This document shows positions 15,113 to 24,616 of a stretch of DNA of 34,936 bases, piece by piece. Under the pieces are notes generated by a model. It was not told where the DNA came from. It ran no database searches and saw nothing but the letters and a program-made list of their open reading frames with translations. The first letter of the stretch is position 1, and every line of letters begins with the position of its first letter. The stretch is from a virus, in IMG/VR virus record IMGVR_UViG_3300001683_000041, positions 1-34,936 of that record; one strand, given 5' to 3'. Both the position numbers and the translations under genes were made by a program.

Positions 15113-15586
15113 ATGAGTATTTTTGTCAGAGCAGCAGAACAAGAGGATATCCTGTCGATAATTCATCTACTGGAGAAATTTGCTGGAGAGTCTGGAGTCA
15201 AGAATGGCTCTAAGCATTTCAGTCCGCAGGCAGTAGGAGGAATGGTCGGTTATAGTCTTATGAATGGTTGTTGCTTCGTAGCGGTAAATAAAGAAGAAGA
15301 AGAAGAAACTGTGGGGGTAATCCTCGGAGCTATCGGAGTAAACTCTTGGACAGCAGACATCAGAGAGATGAGAGAGATTGCCTGGTATGTACTTCCGGAA
15401 TATCGGAAGACGAAAGCAGGTATAAAACTCTACGGAAGATATGTAGAGTATTCAAAAGAATTAATAGAAGGTGGAGACATTTGTGCTAGCTTCGTGGCGA
15501 CCTTAACTGGTTCCGGAGAGCAAATAGAGAACCTCGTTCTTCAAGATTTCGAGAGATCGGAAGTTCATTACGTAATGGGAGGTTAA
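15113..15586 (+). CDS. GNAT-family acetyltransferase-like protein
   Basis: A 157-residue protein with the GNAT layout: N-terminal IFVRAAEQEDILSIIHLLEK (strand-helix), a strand pair ending TVGVILGAIGV, then motif A as REIAWYVLPEYRKTKAGIKL. The acetyl-CoA loop there reads R-K-T-K-A-G, so one Gly of the usual R-x-x-G-x-G/A is replaced by Lys101. A five-codon GAA run encodes Glu61-65. It is coupled to the oxygenase upstream and lies one base before the J-like gene. The target is unknown; acetylation of a host or virion protein is possible. GNAT genes inside siphoviral tail operons are known but poorly studied. Confidence 0.72.
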   Translation: MSIFVRAAEQEDILSIIHLLEKFAGESGVKNGSKHFSPQAVGGMVGYSLMNGCCFVAVNKEEEEETVGVILGAIGVNSWTADIREMREIAWYVLPEYRKTKAGIKLYGRYVEYSKELIEGGDICASFVATLTGSGEQIENLVLQDFERSEVHYVMGG

Positions 15587-15587
15587 T

Positions 15588-18500
15588 ATGGCATTATTTT
15601 CATCAATTGGTGTATATGTCGCAGGAGCGGTCGGTGTAGCACTGGCTGCAGGTTCCATTGCGGCAGTCGTCGTTGGAGTGGTAGTAGCTATCGCGGTAAT
15701 CGCGGTAATATCAGCAGTCGTAATGGCGTTAATGGGTGGTGCTGGTTCTGCCCCGACAGACCAAGGGGTTAGACAGAGAGTCCCAACAGATCCATCTAAT
15801 AAGCTTCCAATAGTCTATGGTAACAGAAAAAGCGCTGGATCAATCACCATGGCAGACATCAGCCCGAACAATGAGTACATGTACTTCATAATCTCATTGG
15901 CAGAGGGTCCATGCGAAAGTATTGGTAAGGTCTACTATGATGATAAATTAGTTTTCTTCGAAGGACAAGGGGACTACGACGAAGATGACGTCCAAGGGAG
16001 TATCGACGGAAATATCGGTCTAACTGGAGTAACAGAACTTCGAAAACCTACTACGGTGGTTGGAGACAGGGGTTATGGGGAAAAGTCTAAAGACCTTCTC
16101 AAAAACATCAAATTCAGAGCTTACCCACAAGGTGGCAGATGTGTTGAGATGGAAGAGAAAAGTGTACGTTGGAGAAAAAATAAAAAAGACAGGACGATGC
16201 CTGATACCGCTTACGTCTATATCGAGCTAAGATATAGCGCGAAGAGGAGGGTACATGGGCTATCTAATCGAATCGGTTTCTACTTGGAAGGAAAGAAAAT
16301 CAGAACTTTCGGTGTAAATGGTACACTAAGCACGGAGCTTTCATACTCCCGTAACCCAGGGGAGATTCTCGTTGATTATCTCACCAACCCTATTTATGGG
16401 TGTAATCTCGCGGACAAAGAGTTAGATCTTAACTCCTTCTTCGATCACACGAGGTTCTGCGGAGAGATGGTGGGTAACCTAGCGACTGATGGGAGGGACG
16501 ACTTCTCACCTCGTTATGAGATCAACGGGGTTATTAATCCAAAACAGGATCTAGATAGAAATATCTCAGACATCTGTATGAACTCAGGGGCTTGGTTCAC
16601 GTATACTCTTGGGAGATTCGGAGTTATCTCTGACAAGTCTCAAAGAGTTCTTGCCAGCGACACCCGAGATATAGAGTCCGCGAAAGATGGGCTGATGGTA
16701 GGGAAAATATATATAATTCATGACACCGGCCAAAATGGCTCATTCTCTGACTTCGGAGCCAGCAACTCCCCGTCAATTGGAGAATCATTCGTTGCCACAA
16801 GAAGCTCCGTACCAGGAGACATCGCTTTCACTGGAGAAGCGGAAGAGGTTAAGAGGATATATACAGAAGAGGACATGTACGGAGAGATAGATGTATCTAG
16901 CGGAGGTTTCGATAGTATGATCAATAGGTTGACATTCGAGTTCCCATCTGATGATCAAGGGCAACAAGAGTACGATCAGCTTATCATTGACACCAGAGTC
17001 ACACCGGCACCTGGAGTAGGTAACCCATACTACATCGACCCTTCCTTGCCAGGATCTCTGGCTAATCTAGATGAACCTCTTTTAGAGAAAACGCTGAAGA
17101 TGCATCTGAGCAGGGGGAGTGTGCAAGCTGAGAGACTCGCAGCTATTACTCTCAACAACTCTCGCCAAACTATATCGGTTAGATTCACTGTTGATCTGAG
17201 TTCTCTCGATTTAAGAGCTGGAGAGCTGATAGCGCTACGCCATGCGACACCTGGTTGGGGATACAAGACAGAAAATTTTGATCCAATGAACTTGGAGCTG
17301 GATACCCCTAAGATATTTAGGGTTTCCGAAATACTGGAGGAGGCCAAAGGGGATAGCATCTCACTGCATGTGTCTGCTTCAGAATACTCTAGCCAGAACT
17401 ATCAAGACAGAACTATCCAGAAAAGAGATTTCGCCCCAAACACTGGGTTCAGAGATGCGACTGCTGCTCCAGATATCGGATCCACAGTTGTGCGAGGCAA
17501 GATTGCTGAGTACTCTTTTGAGCAGACAAGCCTTGATGACATAGACGTTACGATTAACTCTTCGTTAGGAATACCTCTCTCTCTAGTAGAGATTGGTAAG
17601 ACCTACCGCATATCCTCACTAGGCGATACTCTCCCAGAGACTTTTAACGTAATCGCTGGGACAACAGGGGTTAGCTATCCAGTCGGAAGTTTAATAACTA
17701 TCGCAGGGTTTGCTACTATTCAACACGACGTTACTCAAGTACTCGCTGGCAAGGTATACCAGATTGTTTCTTTAGGAGACACCACACAAGCTAACTGGAA
17801 TTTCCTAGCGGGGACTTCAGGTGCTAACTACGTAGTTAACAGCACAATCTCTGCCATATCTAATGGTGGAGCTGGACTTGGTAGTGGAGTTGTCAAGAGA
17901 GACGCAGGAACAGGAGAAGTTGCCCAGACAGAAACTTACTCCGTTAACATTCCTGCTGTACTCCCTGATGGAGCGAGAGACGAGATAGATTCTTCCCTTG
18001 GAGATGGTACCGACACAGGAGTGATCGTAGAAAAAGTAAACAGAGCTCTTGAGGAGTTCGATCTCTACACCGTTCTCCTGACGGCTCCACTCCCTGAAGG
18101 GGTGTTCAACAGTGGAGATCGGATTTCTCCTAACGCATCAGGTGAACCATACAACACACTAAGGGTTACACCTTTTACCCGAATAGGTCATGGGGCTATC
18201 CCAGCTTTTCGTCCTCGCTTGTTTTCCTTTGAGGAGTTGTCTGTGTTTGCTCCAGGGGATTCTGTATTCTTCTTCAGCAGAGAGAACATTTCTTACATCG
18301 ACCCTGAAGATGCTGTTCCAGAAGGTTTCAAGTCTGCAGCTAACGTAGCGTATGCTATGGCCTTAGCTGCTCAAGACAATAGAGATCTAATCGCTGCTGC
18401 GACTGTTGAAGGAACTTTGAGTGACACTATTTACGCAGCCTTCAGGACAGAAGCTGGTGATGCGGATTTCTCTGCTGCTGATATGATTTCTGGACAAGTA

Positions 18501-19910
18501 ATCACATCTTTTGATGACGCTTCTCTGTACGCAGAAGATGCTGGAGTCTCTGGCATCAAGAATGGTGTACCGAGCAGTGCTTTGTCTGTCCATTTCAAAG
18601 ATTCTGACCCTTTTCTTGAGAGAGTAGAGTTACGTTGGTTTCAGAGTTCAGATGTTAACGTAGAACTTGAGCCAGGAGAACCTAATTCCATTGCGGATCA
18701 GGTTATCATTGGTGGACCATTTAGAGGTATTAAGGGGAGTTTTCTGATCAAGAAAGCTGTTTGTACAGATAACAGTCCTTTCGAGATCTCAGGATTAGAA
18801 CCTCAAGCTGACTATCAGATCGACATACGAGGAATTAGTGCGATAGGAGCTAAAGGAGAGTGGATAAGACTTCCGACCGCACAGTCCAAGAGTTTGGCGA
18901 GTTTGTATACAGCTACTCTGACTAATAAGTCTTCTAATGTGCCTTCTAACGCCACAAGTGGCTCATTCTCCGTTGGTGGACAATTCCAAGTTTTCACAAA
19001 CGATGTGAGAGTTACTAATAACATCTTTTACAGTATCAATAAGGTGAACGGAGTTCCAGCATCAGATGCTACGATAGACTCTACTGGTGTTTATACGGTA
19101 ACAGGTATCTCCTCTTCAGGGAATGCACCTGGTATTGTTACTCTACAAGTAGCTATTTCTGATGGCGTGAATACCCTTGTCAGCGATGGTGATACCCTCT
19201 CTCGCGGAGGAAGATATATCATCACGGAGTTAGGAAACACCACACAAACTAGTTGGATCAACGCAGGTTTCCCTGCTGGGGTAACCCCTCAAATTGGTCT
19301 TCCTTTTACTGTCACTGGTAGTTCAGTTGGAACTGGCAAGGTATCTAAAGCCCTTGTTGAGATCACTCGAGATTTCTATCTAGAGAAGGTCATCGACAGC
19401 TCAGACTTTACCAAGGTTGATATTGTGCATGAGTTTGAAGAAAGTGCTGGTAGCGGGAGTTATGTACCCGCTCCTGCTTTCTTTAAGGACGGCAAAGAGT
19501 TCTCTGGAGAGGAGTTAATTCACACCTTGAATGAGATACAAGAGAGCCATCAGTACACTATCACTTCCGTCGGGTCTAGTCAGGGGGATTGGAATACTCT
19601 TGCTGGCACATCCGGTGTCACTTATCTCGTGGGAGATAAGTTCATCTCTGTCCAGGATGGAGATTCACTTGGTGGTGGTGGAATAGCCGTCACAACAGAA
19701 AGAAACTACAGGCTTAGGGCAGTAATACTGGTCGGAGCAACAGAAGATACCAGCTCAGGTAACTACACTTTCCAATGGTTTCGCAAGAAGCCAGGGGAAG
19801 CAGAGGGGCTTGTTGGGTCTGGAATCGGGATGCACACTCTTAACGTAAACTCAGAGGATATCTCATCGGACGGAGAGAATTCTTACAGAGTGTCCGTTTC
19901 AACCCTATAA
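15588..19910 (+). CDS. gpJ-like central tail tip protein
   Basis: This 1440-residue protein is probably the central tip/host-specificity protein. Residues 1-52 are strongly hydrophobic and Gly/Ala/Val-rich, like the end of lambda gpI, then PTDPSNKLPIVYGNRKSAGS begins the J-type hub (PIVYG motif). NNEYMYFIISLAEGPCE and KVYYDDKLVF follow, as in TipJ proteins. The middle includes insertion domains and fibronectin-like segments (SGLEPQADYQIDIRGISAIG). Five copies of a small module, Y-x-I-x-x-x-G-x-x-x-x-x-(W/F)-x-x-x-x-A-G, sit near residues 371, 669, 720, 1205 and 1320. Near 1111-1177 is a module shared with the next gene's product. No lambda gpK or stand-alone gpI gene is seen in the window. 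Confidence 0.83.
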   Translation: MALFSSIGVYVAGAVGVALAAGSIAAVVVGVVVAIAVIAVISAVVMALMGGAGSAPTDQGVRQRVPTDPSNKLPIVYGNRKSAGSITMADISPNNEYMYFIISLAEGPCESIGKVYYDDKLVFFEGQGDYDEDDVQGSIDGNIGLTGVTELRKPTTVVGDRGYGEKSKDLLKNIKFRAYPQGGRCVEMEEKSVRWRKNKKDRTMPDTAYVYIELRYSAKRRVHGLSNRIGFYLEGKKIRTFGVNGTLSTELSYSRNPGEILVDYLTNPIYGCNLADKELDLNSFFDHTRFCGEMVGNLATDGRDDFSPRYEINGVINPKQDLDRNISDICMNSGAWFTYTLGRFGVISDKSQRVLASDTRDIESAKDGLMVGKIYIIHDTGQNGSFSDFGASNSPSIGESFVATRSSVPGDIAFTGEAEEVKRIYTEEDMYGEIDVSSGGFDSMINRLTFEFPSDDQGQQEYDQLIIDTRVTPAPGVGNPYYIDPSLPGSLANLDEPLLEKTLKMHLSRGSVQAERLAAITLNNSRQTISVRFTVDLSSLDLRAGELIALRHATPGWGYKTENFDPMNLELDTPKIFRVSEILEEAKGDSISLHVSASEYSSQNYQDRTIQKRDFAPNTGFRDATAAPDIGSTVVRGKIAEYSFEQTSLDDIDVTINSSLGIPLSLVEIGKTYRISSLGDTLPETFNVIAGTTGVSYPVGSLITIAGFATIQHDVTQVLAGKVYQIVSLGDTTQANWNFLAGTSGANYVVNSTISAISNGGAGLGSGVVKRDAGTGEVAQTETYSVNIPAVLPDGARDEIDSSLGDGTDTGVIVEKVNRALEEFDLYTVLLTAPLPEGVFNSGDRISPNASGEPYNTLRVTPFTRIGHGAIPAFRPRLFSFEELSVFAPGDSVFFFSRENISYIDPEDAVPEGFKSAANVAYAMALAAQDNRDLIAAATVEGTLSDTIYAAFRTEAGDADFSAADMISGQVITSFDDASLYAEDAGVSGIKNGVPSSALSVHFKDSDPFLERVELRWFQSSDVNVELEPGEPNSIADQVIIGGPFRGIKGSFLIKKAVCTDNSPFEISGLEPQADYQIDIRGISAIGAKGEWIRLPTAQSKSLASLYTATLTNKSSNVPSNATSGSFSVGGQFQVFTNDVRVTNNIFYSINKVNGVPASDATIDSTGVYTVTGISSSGNAPGIVTLQVAISDGVNTLVSDGDTLSRGGRYIITELGNTTQTSWINAGFPAGVTPQIGLPFTVTGSSVGTGKVSKALVEITRDFYLEKVIDSSDFTKVDIVHEFEESAGSGSYVPAPAFFKDGKEFSGEELIHTLNEIQESHQYTITSVGSSQGDWNTLAGTSGVTYLVGDKFISVQDGDSLGGGGIAVTTERNYRLRAVILVGATEDTSSGNYTFQWFRKKPGEAEGLVGSGIGMHTLNVNSEDISSDGENSYRVSVSTL

Positions 19911-19914
19911 CCGT

Positions 19915-19942
19915 TTATCTCCTCTCTGAGGTTCTAAGATAA
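19915..19942 (+). other. Branched hairpin between J-like gene and large fibre
   Basis: TTATCT pairs with AGATAA, with an inner CCTC-TCT-GAGG hairpin between, in the 65-base gap after the J-like gene. There is no T-run after it. It may be a processing or stability element. Confidence 0.3.
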
Positions 19943-19975
19943 GCTTACAAGAACATAAATTAAGGAGAGTAAGAT

Positions 19976-22900
19976 ATGGCTACTTTTTCAGCCAGTACTA
20001 GCGTAGGAGATGTAACGACGGGGAAGAGATTCAGATTATTGTCAGATAGTCAGTTCTTCTCTTATGACACTAACGGTTCGCCTAGCCCTTCGGGGCAGGT
20101 GATTACCTTTAGTGAACATGTGAGTAATCTCGGATTCAACAACCAAGTAATTTACTCCACAAGCCCAGCCGTGACGCTAGGTGGGACTGCGGGGGCAAGG
20201 ACATTAAGCTTAGCCTCCTTTGGAAGCAATGATAAGGTCGTCGTTACCGCATCAGCTACCGACGGAACTGCTACAACTCTTGATGATCTCGTTGATCAGG
20301 TGACTATCCACAGATTGAGAGCAGGAGACAGTGCTTACCATGTGTTTCAATCAAATGAGGCGCACACCGTTGTCGCTGATTCAGAAGGAACAGTTAACCT
20401 TTTCTCAGGATCTGGGACTGATATCTCAGTTTTCTATGGATCAGAAAGAATAAATTTACAAGCAGTACACAATGTGGGTCTCTCTGCAGATGAGTTCCGG
20501 ATAAGACTGGTCAAACAGTCCGGTACTCTGACTCTGAACGATTCCAATGATTTGATCACTCCTTCTTATGGAGATTTCGGAGCTATCTTACTAGACCACA
20601 CGATCAATGATATTGCCGCTCTTACAGAGGACAACGGCACGAGAACCTTCGAAGTAGAAGTGTCTGGACCAATAGGGACAACTTCTCAGAAGTTTGAGAT
20701 AGTCCAGTCCTTCTCTAAATCTAAGAAGGGGAAAGACCCATTCGCTGGGTTCTTGACTAATGAAGTCGAGACAGTCGCAGCTACTTCTACAGGTGACGCG
20801 GGTTCTTTCTCTGTAGGAGGAGAGTTCGTCGTGTTCCAAGGGACTGAGGATATTACCTCTTCAGGAGGTGTAGTTTTCTCAGTGGAATCCTCTACAGGTG
20901 TCGTTGGAGCGACTATCGGCACGAACGGTGTTTATTCAGTCACAGGGTTCTCTAGCACTACTACCGAAGCAGGAGGTTCTGTATCTTTCAAAGCTACTAT
21001 CGGATCTGTCTCGATTAGTAAGATCTTCAGCATCAGTAAGTCGATAGCTGGAATAAATGGATCCCGCTTATTGAAGCTGACAACTAGTCGTCATTCCTTT
21101 GAGTTCGAGGACAGTAATCCTACAACCACGGCCACTGGTGTAGCGAGCTTAAGCGTGGAGTTGCTCAACTTCCAAGACAACTCCTCCATAACAAGTTGGA
21201 CGGCTACGGCTTTCACGGCAGCTGGAGTTGCTACAGACATAACTCTTTTAACTTCTAAGTTCGACTCAATATTTCCACAGAGCTTATCAGCGACTTTGAA
21301 AGCTTTCGCTTTTGAGACTAACGCTCAGGAGATAACAAGGGTGTCTGTCACCGCGACCAAGACAGTCTCGTCAGAGACCCTGCCAGGAGAGACCGATACC
21401 TTGTCCGATACTATCACTTTTTTCAAGGTGAGAGAAGGTGATAAAGTCAACGTAACGAAGTCAGGTAACACTCTTACTCTTTCTTCCTCTAACGGAGTAA
21501 CCCAATCTATCCTAGACGGAGCTACTTGGCACACTGGAGCAGGAGCTCCTCCCAATTCACTTGGTGAAAACGGAGATTACTACTTACGAACCAGCGATGA
21601 GTCTGTGTACCTCAAAAATGAGGGAAGCTGGGGAGTACTGATTAACACACTGAGAGGGGGCAATGGGCTAAACGCTGATGTCTTAAACTTCGTATTTCAA
21701 GATGCTGTTTCTAAGCCTTCTGTTCCAGCTGTCTCAGTAGGTGTACCATCTGGTTGGGTTGATTCAGTTCCTGCGATAGTTACTAACACTTTATGGTCTA
21801 CTTTAGGGAGACAAACCTCTGGAACAGGAAACTTCTCTTGGGGTCAAATAGCTCAAGTGACCGGAGATGACGGAGTCCCTGGTGCGGATGGAGCAATAGC
21901 TCGTGGTCCAGGGATTGACGCTGTGCCCGCGTATAGTAACGCAGATTATAACACAATCACTTATGATGAATCAGAAGGTGCTCTTGTCTTACAAAGTGAC
22001 ACTGATTTCTCCATCGGGATGGCGTATCCCGCATTTAATGTAGAATCAGGGAACACTGTAGAGTTCTCTGTGACTTACAAGGCATCCGCAGCTGCTGGAA
22101 CTGGATTCTATGTACGGGTGTATGAATATGACAGTGATTTGCCATCTGGGAAGGTGGCAGTGTCTAACTCAGCGAGTAACCCAGTTGTCCAAGAGGACAC
22201 TCGTACTGGACCTATCTCTCCTCTTGTTGAGAACCAAGCGATAACCACTTCATACCAGACCAAGGCTTTTACTTACACACCTACAAGTACCGCTAGATGG
22301 GCTAGTATCGTGATATTGAACTGGACAGGCATAGGGAATAACTCTCTGTTCATCAAACCAGTCAATACATCAATTAGGGGATACGACGGTGTTAACGGAG
22401 ACCTTCTGAACTTTATATTCAGGGAGTCAGTCACAGAGCCTGCTAGACCACTAGACTCCGCAGGGATACCAACAGGTTGGTCAGACTCCTCCCCTCCACC
22501 ATCTACATTGTCGTACACCTTGTGGACTTGTTTAGGAACTAAGATCGGCTCCACAGGGGACTACTCTTGGGGAGAAGTTATACAGCTCACAGGACAAGAC
22601 GGTCAACCAGGCCAACCAGGCCAACCAGGTGATCGCGGTGCTGGACGATACTCGAAAGAGATCTCCGTCAGCTATGCTCCAGAGATAGGAAGTGATGCTT
22701 TTAACCAACATGCGACCCAGCTAGTTGTCGATGTAACCGGCAGTAACCCTATCGCAGGGGATACGGTAACCATCGCCTATAACGACTCGTCAGCCCCCTT
22801 CACCATCCTGGTAGGGTCATTCGCTGGGAGTGTTACAGCAATCACCGTCTCTTCTACAGCAGGGTTCGCTGAGAAGGGAAGACTGACTATCGGGTCAAAC

Positions 22901-24142
22901 ACAGGGTTTAACTATACAAGCCGTTCCTCCTCTCAGTTCTTTGGTCCAACCCAAACCTTGGAGAATACTATCACCAGCGGATCAGTCGTTACTAGTAACT
23001 CTAAAACCATAACCCGTAATGCAATACATGATGGTACAGGTCTAGCTTCCAATGATTGGCAAGCCTTCGCACTATCCTTAGATGGGTCTCTGTTAGTCAA
23101 TGGAACCGTCGTTTCTGACGCTATCGTTGCTGGAGCTATCTCTTCTGAGAAGCTTTCGGCAACTGCCTTATTCGGCAAGTATGCTAGGTTCTCTTCGGAA
23201 GAGGGAGTGGTGTTGGACTCATATGCCCATTTAACTGCAATTGTCGTGGCAGATGGAGCCTCGGGTGTGGGTGCACAAGTCGGGCTTTATGGACAGGGTT
23301 CTCTACATGGCGTAGTGGGTGAGGCCGAGACTGGGGGGTCATGGAGCTGTGTCGGCTGGGGACAAACCAACGACACTGTTGGTGTACTGGGTACAAGTAC
23401 TAGTAAATATGCGGTACAGGCGGTAAACTACTCAGCCGGTATTGAAGCAATCGTAGGTCTTAACCAAGGTGGTGGGACAGGTGTGAGAGGTGCATCCCAG
23501 AACCATGCCGTTAACGGACAGACTTCTCATCCGGCTGGCATGTGGGGTTTTGCCACGAATCAGAAGGTGTATGCTGAACTAGGTTATAGCCCATTCACTG
23601 GTTCTCATCTCTGCTTCGGAGACGCTACGTTGGCGGTGGGTGATATTGTGAGTACCTCTTTTTCACAGGTCGCTTCGATAGATAACGCATTTATTAGTGT
23701 GGAGCGGTGTACGACAGCTAAAGATAAGAAAGCGATTGGCGTAGTCTCTAGCGTTTCTGCGGTTGCCCTGACCTCATTGGCAGTTGATTTCTGTGAGATT
23801 ACTTATGTTGATGAAGGCGAGGTAGAGATAGATATATTGAGTAAGGGTACTAAACCAAAGCTAACTGAGAAACGTGAGATAAAAGAAGAGTACCTAGTAC
23901 TGATCGGCTCGGACTCCCTTATTGAAATTAATTCACTCGGGGAAGGTGGTATCAGCGTGTGCGGAGAAGGTGGAGATCTCGAAGCAGGGGATTACATCTG
24001 TTCTTCTTCAATACCAGGAAAAGGTATGAAACAAGAAGATGACTTGATGCGCAACTACACCATAGCTAAGTGTCTTTCTGACATAGTCTTTACCAGTCCG
24101 GAAGAAGTTCGAATGGTTCCGGTCACTTACCACTGTGGGTGA
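19976..24142 (+). CDS. Large tail fibre protein
   Basis: A 1388-residue fibre following the tip protein. Residues about 260-328 are a beta module also found in the J-like protein (GSFSVGGEFVVF type). Residues about 565-635 and 805-875 are two copies of a unit with P-x-G-W-x-D-S, LW(S/T)-x-LG and SWG, each ending in collagen-like Gly-x-y (GDDGVPGADG; GQDGQPGQPGQPGDRG). Residues about 1085-1240 look like beta-helical shaft (GVVGEAETGGSWSCVGWGQT). The end holds GDYICSSSIPGKGMKQEDDL, RNYTIAKCLSD and a final VPVTYHCG, a C-terminus I recall from fibre or IMC-type (Peptidase_G2-like) domains of aquatic phages. The stop is TGA followed at once by TAA in frame. Confidence 0.82.
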   Translation: MATFSASTSVGDVTTGKRFRLLSDSQFFSYDTNGSPSPSGQVITFSEHVSNLGFNNQVIYSTSPAVTLGGTAGARTLSLASFGSNDKVVVTASATDGTATTLDDLVDQVTIHRLRAGDSAYHVFQSNEAHTVVADSEGTVNLFSGSGTDISVFYGSERINLQAVHNVGLSADEFRIRLVKQSGTLTLNDSNDLITPSYGDFGAILLDHTINDIAALTEDNGTRTFEVEVSGPIGTTSQKFEIVQSFSKSKKGKDPFAGFLTNEVETVAATSTGDAGSFSVGGEFVVFQGTEDITSSGGVVFSVESSTGVVGATIGTNGVYSVTGFSSTTTEAGGSVSFKATIGSVSISKIFSISKSIAGINGSRLLKLTTSRHSFEFEDSNPTTTATGVASLSVELLNFQDNSSITSWTATAFTAAGVATDITLLTSKFDSIFPQSLSATLKAFAFETNAQEITRVSVTATKTVSSETLPGETDTLSDTITFFKVREGDKVNVTKSGNTLTLSSSNGVTQSILDGATWHTGAGAPPNSLGENGDYYLRTSDESVYLKNEGSWGVLINTLRGGNGLNADVLNFVFQDAVSKPSVPAVSVGVPSGWVDSVPAIVTNTLWSTLGRQTSGTGNFSWGQIAQVTGDDGVPGADGAIARGPGIDAVPAYSNADYNTITYDESEGALVLQSDTDFSIGMAYPAFNVESGNTVEFSVTYKASAAAGTGFYVRVYEYDSDLPSGKVAVSNSASNPVVQEDTRTGPISPLVENQAITTSYQTKAFTYTPTSTARWASIVILNWTGIGNNSLFIKPVNTSIRGYDGVNGDLLNFIFRESVTEPARPLDSAGIPTGWSDSSPPPSTLSYTLWTCLGTKIGSTGDYSWGEVIQLTGQDGQPGQPGQPGDRGAGRYSKEISVSYAPEIGSDAFNQHATQLVVDVTGSNPIAGDTVTIAYNDSSAPFTILVGSFAGSVTAITVSSTAGFAEKGRLTIGSNTGFNYTSRSSSQFFGPTQTLENTITSGSVVTSNSKTITRNAIHDGTGLASNDWQAFALSLDGSLLVNGTVVSDAIVAGAISSEKLSATALFGKYARFSSEEGVVLDSYAHLTAIVVADGASGVGAQVGLYGQGSLHGVVGEAETGGSWSCVGWGQTNDTVGVLGTSTSKYAVQAVNYSAGIEAIVGLNQGGGTGVRGASQNHAVNGQTSHPAGMWGFATNQKVYAELGYSPFTGSHLCFGDATLAVGDIVSTSFSQVASIDNAFISVERCTTAKDKKAIGVVSSVSAVALTSLAVDFCEITYVDEGEVEIDILSKGTKPKLTEKREIKEEYLVLIGSDSLIEINSLGEGGISVCGEGGDLEAGDYICSSSIPGKGMKQEDDLMRNYTIAKCLSDIVFTSPEEVRMVPVTYHCG

Positions 24143-24157
24143 TAAATATCTAACCAA

Positions 24158-24568
24158 ATGAGAGAGAAAGAGAGTAACACTAAGTCTACAGATAGCGCGA
24201 CCAATGGAAGGGAAGATATCTTCTGTGGCGATTTACACGCTTCAGGGGATATAACCATAGTCTCTGATAAGAAATTCAAGGATGATATAAGAGTGATACC
24301 CGATGCTATGAATAAGATCGTCGAGTTGAGAGGAGTAACTTTCACTCGGGCTGATCAGTGTACAGATAAGAGATTCACGGGGGTTATCGCGCAGGAAGTT
24401 CAAGAGGTTCTCCCTGAAGCGGTGAATGTCCACAGAGATCATCTGTCAGTGTCCTACGGGACTATGGTAGGCTTATTGATAGAGGGTATGAAAGAACAGC
24501 AAGAAACCATAGAGGAGCTATCTAAAGAGGTAGCGGATCTAAGGGCACGTATGGAGAGGAGGTTGTAG
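24158..24568 (+). CDS. Stand-alone Peptidase_S74-type intramolecular chaperone
   Basis: A 136-residue protein matching the C-terminal chaperone domain that trimerises and then cuts itself off many fibres and spikes. Residues 31-45 (DITIVSDKKFKDDIR) hold the conserved cleavage-site Ser36 with Asp37 and Lys41; residues 72-81 (RFTGVIAQEV) are the G-x-I-A-Q-E-V hallmark; SVSYGTMVGLLIEGMKEQQ leads into a coiled coil (to residue 134). It is in the same frame as the large fibre but separated by TGA-TAA and three sense codons, and has its own ATG with no Shine-Dalgarno sequence. It may be made by reinitiation and act in trans, or be a domain cut from the fibre by mutation. Confidence 0.8.
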   Translation: MREKESNTKSTDSATNGREDIFCGDLHASGDITIVSDKKFKDDIRVIPDAMNKIVELRGVTFTRADQCTDKRFTGVIAQEVQEVLPEAVNVHRDHLSVSYGTMVGLLIEGMKEQQETIEELSKEVADLRARMERRL

Positions 24569-24616
24569 GGATGAAATCCTCATACCCTCCCCGTTATCTA
24601 AAGAACAAATTTTCAT

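Noticed and set aside
19976-24568. Reading through TGA-TAA to make a single fibre-S74 protein
   Set aside because: Tandem stops make suppression unlikely, and the three codons plus ATG that follow point to separate initiation; kept as a finding only for the split itself.
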